Part shown: positions 42,961 through 51,689 of the stretch, piece by piece
Numbering within the stretch: the first letter of the stretch is position 1
Layout: each line of letters opens with the position of its first letter
Assembly (NCBI GenBank): GCA_934233735.1
Contig: CAKQGQ010000016.1
Span: 1 to 51,762, forward strand
Origin: an uncultured Clostridia bacterium
Lineage (GTDB): Bacteria; Bacillota; Clostridia; Peptostreptococcales; Anaerovoracaceae
Length of the DNA: 51,762 nt
Direction of reading: 5' to 3'
The notes under the pieces: model-generated
The model's database searches: none
Seen by the model: only the letters and a program-made list of their open reading frames with translations
What the model was told of the DNA's origin: nothing
Translations under genes and position numbers: made by a program

Positions 42961-44211
42961 TTAAATTTCCCAGCTGTTAAGATAATGAACCTGCTCCGGT
43001 GTGAGTGTGTCGATTTCAATGTCCCACGCTTCGAGCCTTCTTCTTGCAACCACATCATCGATTTCATCGGAAACATCGATTACATCGTTTTTAAGCGTTT
43101 TGTAATGATCTCGGATGTACATGGCCGACAAAGCCTGCACTGCGAAGCTCATATCCATAATTTCCGCAGGATGTCCGTCCGCTGCGGCGATGTTTGCAAG
43201 TCTTCCTTCCGCGATGACATTTACCCACCTGCCGTTTGCAAGCTGATATCCCATGATGTTTTCGCGCATTTCTTTCTTTGTGATGCAAGCCTTCTCAAGA
43301 CCTGCCATATCGATTTCAACATTGAAGTGGCCGGCATTCGCAAGAATCGCTCCGTCCTTCATATTGAGCATATGATCCACCGTGATTGTCCATGCACAGC
43401 CCGTTGCTGTTACGAAAATGTCACCAAGCGGTGCTGCCTGCTCCATCTTCATTACGGAGAATCCGTCCATGCGGGCTTCTATCGCCTTTACCGGGTCGAT
43501 TTCGGTTACGATTACCTGTGCGCCGAGCGCTGCGGCTCTCATCGCGATTCCTCTCGAGCACCATCCGTATCCGATTACAACAACCGTCTTGGAAGCAATG
43601 ATTAAATTCGTGTTTCTCATAATGCTGTCCCATGTGGACTGCCCGGTTCCGTAGCGGTTGTCAAACAGATGCTTACAGTCCGCGTCGTTTACGGCAACCA
43701 TCGGGAACTTCAGCACGCCTTCCTTTGCCATCGCTTTCAGGCGGATGATGCCGCTGGTCGTTTCCTCACAGCCGCCCCAGACTTCTTCTGCCAGTTCCGG
43801 ACGTTTTCCGTGCACGCAGCTTACAAGATCTGCGCCGTCGTCGATGATGATGTTTGGCTTATGCTCCAGACACATTTCGATATGTCTCTCGTATTCTTCC
43901 GGTGTTGCCCCGTGATATGCATAAACCTTGATGCCGCTGTCTGCAAGCGCTGCCGCGATTTCATCCTTTGTGCTGAGCGGATTTGAGCCTGTTACAGACA
44001 TCTGCGCTCCGCCTGCTGCCAGAACCTTGCATAAGTACGCGGTCTTTGCTTCCAGATGTACCGACAAAGAAATTTTGATACCTTCAAACGGTTTTGTTTT
44101 GATAAACTCATCTTCCATACCCCTTAAAATCGGCATATGATTTCTGACCCATTCAATTTTCTGATGTCCGGCAGGAGCCAGCGACAAATCTCTGATTTCG
44201 TAATCCTTCAT
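42961..44211 (-). CDS. ahcY: S-adenosylhomocysteine hydrolase (short form)
   Basis: This NAD-dependent enzyme splits S-adenosylhomocysteine into homocysteine and adenosine, removing the inhibitor left by methyltransferases. The 416 aa protein has VVIGYGWCSRGIAMRAAALG as its NAD-binding loop and the substrate region NDADCKHLFDNRYGTGQS. It lacks the KPxHYRY C-terminus of the longer bacterial and eukaryotic forms, ending VHYLNSWEI, like the archaeal/Thermotoga group. The start follows GGAGGAAGAA, 46 bases after glmS. Confidence 0.93.
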   Translation of the reverse strand: MKDYEIRDLSLAPAGHQKIEWVRNHMPILRGMEDEFIKTKPFEGIKISLSVHLEAKTAYLCKVLAAGGAQMSVTGSNPLSTKDEIAAALADSGIKVYAYHGATPEEYERHIEMCLEHKPNIIIDDGADLVSCVHGKRPELAEEVWGGCEETTSGIIRLKAMAKEGVLKFPMVAVNDADCKHLFDNRYGTGQSTWDSIMRNTNLIIASKTVVVIGYGWCSRGIAMRAAALGAQVIVTEIDPVKAIEARMDGFSVMKMEQAAPLGDIFVTATGCAWTITVDHMLNMKDGAILANAGHFNVEIDMAGLEKACITKKEMRENIMGYQLANGRWVNVIAEGRLANIAAADGHPAEIMDMSFAVQALSAMYIRDHYKTLKNDVIDVSDEIDDVVARRRLEAWDIEIDTLTPEQVHYLNSWEI

Positions 44212-44257
44212 TTCTTCCTCCGTGTCTTTTCCGTGGTTTTACTGTATTATCCGATAT

Positions 44258-46108
44258 TTATTCAACCGTAACCGACTTCGCCAGATTCTTCGGCTTATCG
44301 ATATTGCATCCTCTTTCTTTTGCCACGTAATATGAGAAAAGCTGCAACGGCACAACGCTCAGGAGCGGTGTGATTTCATCCCGGCAATCCGGAATGTAAA
44401 TAACTTCATTGCTCTGTGCTTCGATTTCCCTGTGACCCTCCTTTGCGATGGAAAGCACGTGTGCGCCTCTGGCTTTAATCTCCTGAATATTCGAAAGCAT
44501 TTTTTCGTAGAGATAATCCTGCGTATCCAGACACAAAACCAAAGTTCCCGGTTCGATAAGCGCAATGGTTCCGTGCTTCAGTTCCCCTGCCGCAATGGCA
44601 AAGGAGTTTATATAAGAGATTTCCTTTAATTTCAGCGAGCCTTCATATGCAACAGCGGAGTCCAGTCCTCTTCCGATGAAGAAAACCTGATCGCGGTTGT
44701 AGAGAATCTTTGCAAGGGCTTCGATTTCTCTCACATCTCTGAGATATTCCGCAAGTTTGCCCGGAACCTCTTTCAAGTCATCCATAAATTCACGATAGAA
44801 TTCTTCCGTTATTGTTCCTCTTGTAAGCCCCATGTAAAGGCCGAGGATATACATACATGTGAGCTGCGTGGTATATGCTTTTGTTGAGGCAACCGCAATT
44901 TCCGGGCCTGCCCAAGTATAGAAAACATCGTCAGATTCTCTTGCTACGGAGCTTCCCACTACGTTTACGACGCTGAGAATTCTTGCCCCCTTGGATTTTG
45001 CCTCCCTCAGTGCCGCCAATGTGTCAAGGGTCTCGCCCGACTGACTGATTGCGATAAACAAAGTTTTCTCATCTACAAGCGGCTCTCTGTATCGGAATTC
45101 CGACGCCACATCAACCTCAACCGGAATCTTCGCAAATTTCTCGATTACTTTCTTGCCGACAAGTCCCGCGTGGTAAGCGGTTCCACATGCAACGATGTAG
45201 ATTCTCGAAAACCCATCAAGTTCTTCTTTCGTAAGCGAAATACCGTCCAGCTTAATCAGGCCGTTTTCATCCAGCCTGCGGTTAAGTGTTTCGCTGATTG
45301 CTTTTGGCTGTTCATGGATTTCCTTCAGCATGAAATGGCTGTAGCCTTCTTTTTCCGCAGCGTCCGCATCCCATGTAACGTGGAAGACATCTCTTTGCAC
45401 CGGATTTCGCTCTTCATCGTATATTTTGATTTCATCTGCGGTCACAACGACCATCTCGCCGTTTTCAATCAGATAAATTTCTTTGCAATGTTTCATCAGT
45501 GCCGGAATATCGGAGGCAATGAAATTCTCGCCCTTGCCGATTCCTGCAATCAGCGGCGCATCTTTACGGACTGCAACGATTTTGTTCGGGTCTTTGCTCG
45601 ACACGACAACAAGCGCATATGCCCCTCTCATTTCAAGAGTTGCTGCATACACAGCATCCTCAAGCGTCGAATAATTTTTCATGTGTGCCGCAATCAAATG
45701 TGCGATGACTTCACTATCGGTTTCCGATTTGAATTTTACATTGTATTCCACGATAAGCCTTTGCTTAATTTCCACAAAATTTTCAATTATTCCGTTGTGG
45801 ACAATGGCTACCGTGCCGTCTTCGCTTGCATGCGGATGTGCATTCACATCCGACGGTGCACCGTGCGTGGCCCATCTCGTATGACCAATTCCGGTGTGGC
45901 TGTCAAAGCAGATGCCTCTTGCCATTTCTTGCTTCAAAAGCTCTTCAAGATTTGCGATTTCCCCGACTTTCTTGCGTATGTCAATGCTGCCGTTTCTCAC
46001 AAGCGCAATTCCCGCAGAGTCATATCCTCTGTATTCCAGCCTTTTGAGACCGTCCATAATGATGGTTCTCGCATCGTTTTTTCCTACATATCCTACAATA
46101 CCGCACAT
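44258..46108 (-). CDS. glmS: Glutamine-fructose-6-phosphate aminotransferase (isomerizing)
   Basis: This enzyme makes glucosamine-6-phosphate for cell-wall amino sugars. The catalytic N-terminal cysteine is Cys2 (MCGIVGYVGKND). The glutaminase domain runs to about 240, followed by two SIS sugar-isomerase domains (SQSGETLDTLAALREA) and the KSVTVE C-terminus. It is 616 aa, normal length. Only 5 bases separate it from glmM, so the glmS ribozyme found upstream of this gene in many Firmicutes is absent here. Confidence 0.97.
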   Translation of the reverse strand: MCGIVGYVGKNDARTIIMDGLKRLEYRGYDSAGIALVRNGSIDIRKKVGEIANLEELLKQEMARGICFDSHTGIGHTRWATHGAPSDVNAHPHASEDGTVAIVHNGIIENFVEIKQRLIVEYNVKFKSETDSEVIAHLIAAHMKNYSTLEDAVYAATLEMRGAYALVVVSSKDPNKIVAVRKDAPLIAGIGKGENFIASDIPALMKHCKEIYLIENGEMVVVTADEIKIYDEERNPVQRDVFHVTWDADAAEKEGYSHFMLKEIHEQPKAISETLNRRLDENGLIKLDGISLTKEELDGFSRIYIVACGTAYHAGLVGKKVIEKFAKIPVEVDVASEFRYREPLVDEKTLFIAISQSGETLDTLAALREAKSKGARILSVVNVVGSSVARESDDVFYTWAGPEIAVASTKAYTTQLTCMYILGLYMGLTRGTITEEFYREFMDDLKEVPGKLAEYLRDVREIEALAKILYNRDQVFFIGRGLDSAVAYEGSLKLKEISYINSFAIAAGELKHGTIALIEPGTLVLCLDTQDYLYEKMLSNIQEIKARGAHVLSIAKEGHREIEAQSNEVIYIPDCRDEITPLLSVVPLQLFSYYVAKERGCNIDKPKNLAKSVTVE

Positions 46109-46113
46109 AATTT

Positions 46114-47466
46114 CTATCTCCTAAACTTCTTTTCAATTAAAGCTGCAAGGTCTTCCGCCAAACGGCGTATCATTTCCGTGTCGCTTCCCTCCAGCATAAC
46201 GCGCACGAGAGGTTCAGTGCCGGATGGACGGATTAAAACTCTTCCATTTCCCTCCATCTGCGCCTCAATTGCCGCAATCGCAAGCGCAACCTCTTCATCC
46301 TTCATATAAGTTTTTTTATAATCATTGTTAATTTTTGCATTTACCAGCACCTGCGGATAAATCTTGATTTCATCGGCAAGCTCCGAAAGCTTCCTTCCCG
46401 ACGCAAGAACTGCTTTTACAAGCTGAATGGAGGATAAAATTCCGTCCCCCGTCGTCGTGTGTTCGAGGAAAATGATGTGTCCCGACTGTTCCCCGCCTAT
46501 GACGCAGCCGGTTTTGAGCATCTGCTCCAGCACATAGCGGTCGCCGACTCCGGTAACATCCACGCTGATTCCCTCTGCCTCCATCGCCTTGTGAAAGCCG
46601 ATATTGCTCATAACCGTAACCGTTACCTTGTCATCCTTTAATCTGCCTTCTGCTTTCAGCATTTTCGCACAGATTGCGATGGTCTTATCGCCATCGAGCA
46701 CCCTGCCGCGCTCATCAACGACAATCAATCTGTCGGCATCTCCATCAAACGCAAGTCCAATGTCCGCGTGGTGTTTCAGCACCGCCGCCTGCAGTTTTTC
46801 CGGATGGGTCGATCCGCATGCATCGTTTATGTTCGTTCCGTCCGGCCGGTCACCGATTGTCACCACTTCCGCGCCGAGCGCTTCGTATACCTTCGGCGCT
46901 ACCTGATAGGACGCTCCGTTTGCACAGTCAAGCACCACTTTTTTGCCGTCAAGCCTGAAGTCAGCAGTTTCGAGCAGGTGGTTCGCATAAAGTTCAAGCG
47001 CATTCCCTTCTGCCTCGAGGCATTTGCCGATTTCTTCACCTGTAATATGGCTGTTTACATCCACACTGCTTATGATTAAATCCTCTATTTTTTCTTCCAG
47101 CAGATCGTCAAGTTTGAATCCATTGCCGTTGAAAAATTTAATTCCGTTGTATTCAAAAGTATTATGTGAAGCACTGATTACAATTCCCGCATCTGCGTTG
47201 TAGCACCTTGCCAGGTATGCAACAGCCGGCGTTGGAATAACCCCGGCTTTGATAACATTGCCTCCGACCGCTAAAATCCCCGCAGTCAGTGCGTTTTCAA
47301 GCATATCACCCGACACTCGAGTGTCTTTGCCTATTACAATTACGGGTCTTGCCGCGTTCTTTTTGAGAACGAAAGTGCCTGCCTTTCCTAAGTTGAACGC
47401 CAGTTCCGGCGTCAATTCCTTGTTTGCGATACCTCTTACGCCATCCGTTCCGAAGAGTCTGCCCAT
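46114..47466 (-). CDS. glmM: Phosphoglucosamine mutase
   Basis: This enzyme converts glucosamine-6-phosphate to glucosamine-1-phosphate. It is 450 aa. The phosphoserine loop is VISASHNTFEYNGIKFF, the metal loop is AFDGDADRLIVVD, and the C-terminal phosphate-binding loop is LIRPSGTEPLVRVM. The ATG follows CAGGAGGAAGAAG. It lies 17 bases after cdaR; in known systems GlmM binds CdaA and lowers c-di-AMP synthesis, which the operon order supports. Confidence 0.97.
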   Translation of the reverse strand: MGRLFGTDGVRGIANKELTPELAFNLGKAGTFVLKKNAARPVIVIGKDTRVSGDMLENALTAGILAVGGNVIKAGVIPTPAVAYLARCYNADAGIVISASHNTFEYNGIKFFNGNGFKLDDLLEEKIEDLIISSVDVNSHITGEEIGKCLEAEGNALELYANHLLETADFRLDGKKVVLDCANGASYQVAPKVYEALGAEVVTIGDRPDGTNINDACGSTHPEKLQAAVLKHHADIGLAFDGDADRLIVVDERGRVLDGDKTIAICAKMLKAEGRLKDDKVTVTVMSNIGFHKAMEAEGISVDVTGVGDRYVLEQMLKTGCVIGGEQSGHIIFLEHTTTGDGILSSIQLVKAVLASGRKLSELADEIKIYPQVLVNAKINNDYKKTYMKDEEVALAIAAIEAQMEGNGRVLIRPSGTEPLVRVMLEGSDTEMIRRLAEDLAALIEKKFRR

Positions 47467-47483
47467 CTTCTTCCTCCTGCTTT

Positions 47484-48680
47484 TTATTCCATAGTAATAC
47501 TAATATTGATTTCTCCCGGAGTATATTCCAAGTCAGTGTGAGATTTTGTGCATACGCAGGAAAGCCCTACCGTATGCTCTCCTTCTTCTAAACCGTCGAT
47601 GTCCGCGGTCAATGAAAAATCTTCCTCTGTAATGTCGCTCATTTCTTCCGGTTTTGCAGTAACGGTTACCTTGATTTTCACATTTTTCACGACAGCCGTC
47701 GCGTCCTCACCAATTCCGCTCAGAACCACATCGTTTTCCGTAAAGGTAAAGGTCTTCGTCTCCACGCCTTTCACGCTTACACTTACATAAAGGTTCTGCG
47801 ACTCCGATGCAGCGGTCACTCCGCTCGGCAGAATCGGCTCAATTTTAATCTTCGTATCTTCATATATGTTAGAAAGATTGATTTCTCTGCACGAAATACT
47901 TTCGATGGAAGAAAGGAGATCCTCGCGTCCTTTGATTGTAATCGTTTTCGGAACTGCATAGCTGCGCTCAAAAGCGCTGTGCTCCACGCCGCTGATTGGC
48001 ACATCAAGGCTCACTGTCTTTTTTTTCAGCATAACCGCCGTAATCGAAACATTCGATTTCGACAATTTCACGCCTTCCACTTCCTCACCGTTTTCATCCA
48101 CCGGAACAAGCGATACGGTAAGGGATTTCATTTCATCCGTAACCTTGCCTGCATCCAGCGCCGCACGGACGCTCGTTACTTTTTCGACCAAAGTCTTCGC
48201 GCCCTTCACTGTAACCTTCTCATCGCTTATCTGAACGATGCTCGGCTCATTCTCATCATCCGTCTGGTTTTCCAAAGTCGGATTGATTGGTTTTTCCGCG
48301 CTGACTAATTCGTCCACCACAATCGTAATCTTCTGCACGCTGAGATTTTCAATCGAGACATCATCAGGATGATTTACATTAAGCTTTACCTTATTTTCTC
48401 CGGCCTTCAGTCCTTCAACATCCGCCGTGACAGTAAAGTCGGCATCCTTGATTTTGCTCAGAGCCTGGCGTTGGCAGGAATAGTTGATATTGACTTTGCT
48501 GTAATCCATCGACAGAATTACTAAATCATCCGCTGCAAGAGTCTGCTCATTAACCAAGGTAATCGGAACGCCTCTGACGGTCTCTGTCGACGACTGGTTG
48601 ACATCTACCAAAACATATGCCCACAAAACGATTGCCGTAATCAGGGCAATGATTAAATTTAATTTATTACTTTTCAGCAT
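47484..48680 (-). CDS. cdaR: YbbR-domain regulator of diadenylate cyclase (CdaR)
   Basis: This 398 aa membrane-anchored protein has one N-terminal membrane segment (IALITAIVLWAYVLVDV) followed by about four extracellular YbbR repeats, each with a pattern such as DADFTVTADVEGLKAGENKV. It regulates CdaA. The start follows GGGGGTAAAAA and overlaps the end of cdaA by 14 bases. Confidence 0.9.
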   Translation of the reverse strand: MLKSNKLNLIIALITAIVLWAYVLVDVNQSSTETVRGVPITLVNEQTLAADDLVILSMDYSKVNINYSCQRQALSKIKDADFTVTADVEGLKAGENKVKLNVNHPDDVSIENLSVQKITIVVDELVSAEKPINPTLENQTDDENEPSIVQISDEKVTVKGAKTLVEKVTSVRAALDAGKVTDEMKSLTVSLVPVDENGEEVEGVKLSKSNVSITAVMLKKKTVSLDVPISGVEHSAFERSYAVPKTITIKGREDLLSSIESISCREINLSNIYEDTKIKIEPILPSGVTAASESQNLYVSVSVKGVETKTFTFTENDVVLSGIGEDATAVVKNVKIKVTVTAKPEEMSDITEEDFSLTADIDGLEEGEHTVGLSCVCTKSHTDLEYTPGEINISITME

Positions 48681-49509
48681 TTTTTACCCCCTTGAGAGCC
48701 TTTTTGATTCTGTCACCGAGTTTCTGCTCCGTTTCCCCCTCAAAATACAGGTTCAAAAGTTTTTTCTCAATGCTCTTTCCATCTAAGAACCTGGTTAATC
48801 TGCCGTTCTGCGCCACAGAAATAACACCCGTTTCCTCAGACACAATGATAACCAAAGCATCCGAGTTTTCCGTAATTCCAATTCCTGCCCGGTGTCTTGT
48901 CCCCAGTTCCTTATTCAGTTCTTTATTCTGCGTAAGCGGCAAAACACATCCTGCCGCATAGAGCTTGTCTCCCCGTACGATGACCGCGCCGTCATGCAGC
49001 GGCGTTCCTTCATAAAAGATGGTTCCGATCATCTGCGCCGTAATCTGCGCATCGATAATAGTTCCCGTTTCGACAATATCGTTCAGTGCGATTTCTCTTT
49101 CAATGACAATCAGGGCACCCGTCCTGCTTGCGGACATGGAATCGACCGCCTCGACAAACTGACCTACAATGCGCTTGGCCTCTTCCTTATCCACTTCGCC
49201 GAAAACATTGGTAATTCTGCTTCTGCCCAGATACTCAAGTGCTCTTCGCAGTTCCGGCTGGAAGATAACCACAATCGCCACCAGTCCGGCGCTGATGAGG
49301 CTTGACAAAAGCCAGTGCAGTGTATATAAATGCATCCATTTGGAAAGCAGTGTCGCCACCACTAAAAGCAGCAGCCCTTTCGCAAGCTGTTCGGCTCTGG
49401 TTTCTCTGATAAATCCCAATAATTTATATATAAGAAATGTGATGATTACAATGTCTAAAACATCTGTAATTCCAACACTTGAAGTGATATTCTTGATAAT
49501 ATTTTCCAT
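48667..49509 (-). CDS. cdaA: Diadenylate cyclase CdaA
   Basis: This membrane enzyme makes cyclic di-AMP from two ATP; c-di-AMP controls potassium, osmotic balance and wall homeostasis. Three N-terminal membrane segments (to about residue 90) precede the DAC domain with the DGA motif (PLHDGAVIV) and the RHR motif (GTRHRAGIG). The 280 aa length is standard. It is first in the cdaA-cdaR-glmM-glmS-ahcY-UPF0340 unit, with a good promoter 30 bases upstream. Confidence 0.95.
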   Translation of the reverse strand: MENIIKNITSSVGITDVLDIVIITFLIYKLLGFIRETRAEQLAKGLLLLVVATLLSKWMHLYTLHWLLSSLISAGLVAIVVIFQPELRRALEYLGRSRITNVFGEVDKEEAKRIVGQFVEAVDSMSASRTGALIVIEREIALNDIVETGTIIDAQITAQMIGTIFYEGTPLHDGAVIVRGDKLYAAGCVLPLTQNKELNKELGTRHRAGIGITENSDALVIIVSEETGVISVAQNGRLTRFLDGKSIEKKLLNLYFEGETEQKLGDRIKKALKGVKNAEK

Positions 49510-49538
49510 AAACTTACCCTTTCATACATACTAATTCT

Positions 49539-49567
49539 ATTGTACTTGATAAATATGTTATTTTCAA
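49539..49567 (-). promoter_or_regulatory. Promoter of the cdaA operon
   Basis: TTGAAA (49567-49562) and TACAAT (49544-49539) on the minus strand are separated by 17 bases. The spacing and hexamers equal those of the typA promoter. Confidence 0.75.
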
Positions 49568-49597
49568 GTGGGCACCGTGATTTTTTGTTTTATCATT

Positions 49598-49627
49598 TTG
49601 CTCCGCCGCCGCATATACTGACATAAT
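49598..49627 (+). promoter_or_regulatory. Possible promoter of the amidase-like gene
   Basis: TTGCTC (49598-49603), an 18-base spacer and CATAAT (49622-49627) with an extended TG are found 25 bases upstream of the ATG. Confidence 0.45.
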
Positions 49628-49652
49628 AAAACGATATAACGGAGGTGTTTTT

Positions 49653-50195
49653 ATGGCTTCAGTTTTTCTCAGCCCCTCAACGCAGGAATACAATCAGTTT
49701 GTCACCGGGGGTACGGAAGAATATTACACAAATCTTATTGCTGATGCAATGGTTCCTTACCTCAGAGCTGCCGGCATTGATTTTTCTCGAAATAATCCGA
49801 ATGGTACGGTTATCGATTCTGTGAACGCATCCAATGCGGGAAATTACGACTTTCATCTGGCGATTCACACCAATGCCGCGCCTGCCAATCTTTCCGGGCG
49901 CATTCAGGGCCCTGACGTCTACTATTACCGTGACAGCCCTCGCAGCAAAGCCGCCGCAGAAATCTTTGCAAATAACCTCAAACTCATCTATCCGCAGCCG
50001 GAGCTTGTGACTGTCGTTCCGACAACAAGTCTGGTCGAGCTTCGCCGCACGAAAGCCCCTGCGGTTCTTGTGGAGGTCGCTTATCACGATAATGTCGATG
50101 ATGCGAACTGGATTACATCCAATATTGAAGAAATTGCTGAAAATCTTTCCCTGTCGCTTGCAGATGTGCTGGGCGTTCCTTTTGTTGAGATTTGA
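49653..50195 (+). CDS. N-acetylmuramoyl-L-alanine amidase-like protein (Amidase_3 type)
   Basis: This 180 aa protein has no signal peptide. It has the Amidase_3 pattern GTEEYYTNLIADAMVPYLRA (first glutamate), LAIHTNAAPA (histidine) and AVLVEVAYHDN (catalytic glutamate). The usual first zinc ligand in a GHGG loop near the start is replaced by VFLSPSTQEYN, which has no histidine. Such SPSTQ forms are known to me from Clostridia and phage-like amidases, so it may still be active with another ligand. The ATG follows CGGAGG with a 7-base gap. Lack of a signal peptide suggests release by lysis, export by another route, or a spore role. Confidence 0.8.
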   Translation: MASVFLSPSTQEYNQFVTGGTEEYYTNLIADAMVPYLRAAGIDFSRNNPNGTVIDSVNASNAGNYDFHLAIHTNAAPANLSGRIQGPDVYYYRDSPRSKAAAEIFANNLKLIYPQPELVTVVPTTSLVELRRTKAPAVLVEVAYHDNVDDANWITSNIEEIAENLSLSLADVLGVPFVEI

Positions 50196-50205
50196 AGCTT
50201 TCTGT

Positions 50206-50234
50206 TTGACAATCCTGCCGAAAGATGTAATAAT
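50206..50234 (+). promoter_or_regulatory. Promoter of the methyltransferase gene
   Basis: A consensus TTGACA (50206-50211) is followed after 16-17 bases by TAATAA/AATAAT (50228-50234), with TG before the -10 box. Confidence 0.55.
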
Positions 50235-50281
50235 TGAGCTTAAGCACAATACTAAAACACAAAAGTTAAACGGAGATTAAC

Positions 50282-51571
50282 ATGGATAAAAATATAGATA
50301 AATTGGAACAGCTGTTTACTGAAATTTTCAATGCAGACACTCTTCTCAAAATCATTTTTTCCGGAAAGCGTAAAAAATCCCTTGCATACAGCAAAGTTAT
50401 GATGCGTCCGCTCAAAATCGGCGGCGAGGCAAAATATCAGGCGGAGTATACTTATCCGAAAAAAGTAACGCATTCCAATCTGGAAAATGGCGATGCGCGC
50501 AGCCTTGCGCTGCGCCTGGTCTGTGAGGATTTCAAGCAGATAAATATTTTCACGCGTGACTCGGAAATCCAGGTGCTCGCCGCAAAGCCGGAAACTCCTC
50601 GGATTATCCGCACTCCGGCTGCATCGTCTTCAAAGGCACCGGGGAACGCAGGTGCTCCGGCAGCCGGTTCGGCGGCGTTGGCTCCGGGGTCTTCGGCAGC
50701 TGACACGGCTGCACCTGCTTCCGGCCCGGCGAAAGTTGCTGCAACTGCGCCGGCTTTGGCTCATAACCGCGCGAAAAACTATGTACTGTCTGTGGGCGTT
50801 CCCTGTGATTTTCTGATTCGCCTTGGGATTATGGGCGAAGATGGAACTGTATTTCCGCGCAGCTACAGCAAATTCCGTCAGATTAACCGTTATCTTGAAA
50901 TCGTGGAAGATGTCTTCCCGTACCTGCCGAAGGACAAAACTCTAAAAATCATTGATTTCGGCTGCGGCAAAGCATATCTGACTTTCGCGCTTTATCACTA
51001 TTTAAAAGTAATAAAGCAGCGGAATGTGGAAATCATCGGGCTGGATCTCAAGGAAGATGTCATTGACTTCTGCAGCGGTGTCGCATCCGACCTTGGCTAC
51101 GATGAATTGAAGTTCTTAAAAGGCGATATTGCAGACTATACAGACGACCATGCGGACATGGTCGTAACGCTGCACGCCTGCGACACCGCAACCGATTACG
51201 CACTGATTAACGCGGTTGCGTGGAACACCAAGGTCCTCCTCAGCGTTCCGTGCTGCCAGCATGAACTGTTTAAGCAAATAAAAAACGACCTTCACAAGCC
51301 GATTCTCAAACACGGCATTCTAAAAGATCGTTTCACCGAATATCTTACCGATGGGCTTCGCGGTTTGAAACTCGAGGCCTGCGGCTACGATGTTGCGATG
51401 ATTGAGTTCACATCGCTTGAGCACACTGCCCGCAACATCATGATTAAAGCGGTAAAAACAAATGCTGCCGGGGTCTACGCGAAAAAGAAACGCGAAGCCG
51501 CCGAGCAGCAATATCAGGCATTATGTGATTTTTATCAGGTCACGCCGACCATCGGAAGGCTCGAAGAATGA
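50282..51571 (+). CDS. Class I SAM-dependent methyltransferase with Ala-rich linker
   Basis: This 429 aa protein has an N-terminal domain (1-105) and, from about 163, a conserved block RAKNYVLSVGVPCDFLIRLG followed by the AdoMet motif IIDFGCGKAYLTF (223-235), acidic GLDL (253-256) and a later SVPCCQHEL segment. This arrangement matches a Firmicutes family of unassigned methyltransferases (Methyltransf_32-like). Residues about 111-160 are a low-complexity Ala/Pro/Ser/Gly linker that I would expect to be much shorter. The ATG follows CGGAGATTAAC. Confidence 0.85.
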   Translation: MDKNIDKLEQLFTEIFNADTLLKIIFSGKRKKSLAYSKVMMRPLKIGGEAKYQAEYTYPKKVTHSNLENGDARSLALRLVCEDFKQINIFTRDSEIQVLAAKPETPRIIRTPAASSSKAPGNAGAPAAGSAALAPGSSAADTAAPASGPAKVAATAPALAHNRAKNYVLSVGVPCDFLIRLGIMGEDGTVFPRSYSKFRQINRYLEIVEDVFPYLPKDKTLKIIDFGCGKAYLTFALYHYLKVIKQRNVEIIGLDLKEDVIDFCSGVASDLGYDELKFLKGDIADYTDDHADMVVTLHACDTATDYALINAVAWNTKVLLSVPCCQHELFKQIKNDLHKPILKHGILKDRFTEYLTDGLRGLKLEACGYDVAMIEFTSLEHTARNIMIKAVKTNAAGVYAKKKREAAEQQYQALCDFYQVTPTIGRLEE

Positions 51572-51689
51572 TTACGCTTGCATTTTCACAAATTCGGAAG
51601 CTTAATTTCCATAAAGCCGGGAACAGCGCCGGCGCACAGAGACTTTTAATGCCGGATTCATATTATGCTTAATTTTCCGAAAAGGAACA

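Noticed and set aside
46109..46113. glmS ribozyme
   Set aside because: Only 5 bases lie between glmM and glmS; there is no space for it.
45170..46309. 379-codon open frame on the plus strand opposite glmS and glmM
   Set aside because: Antisense to well-recognised enzymes; composition rich in Cys, His, Phe and Arg, as expected for a shadow frame.
51572..51689. Further gene or pseudogene after the methyltransferase
   Set aside because: No frame with a start and ribosome-binding site; only short repeats of GCTTAATTTTCC are visible.
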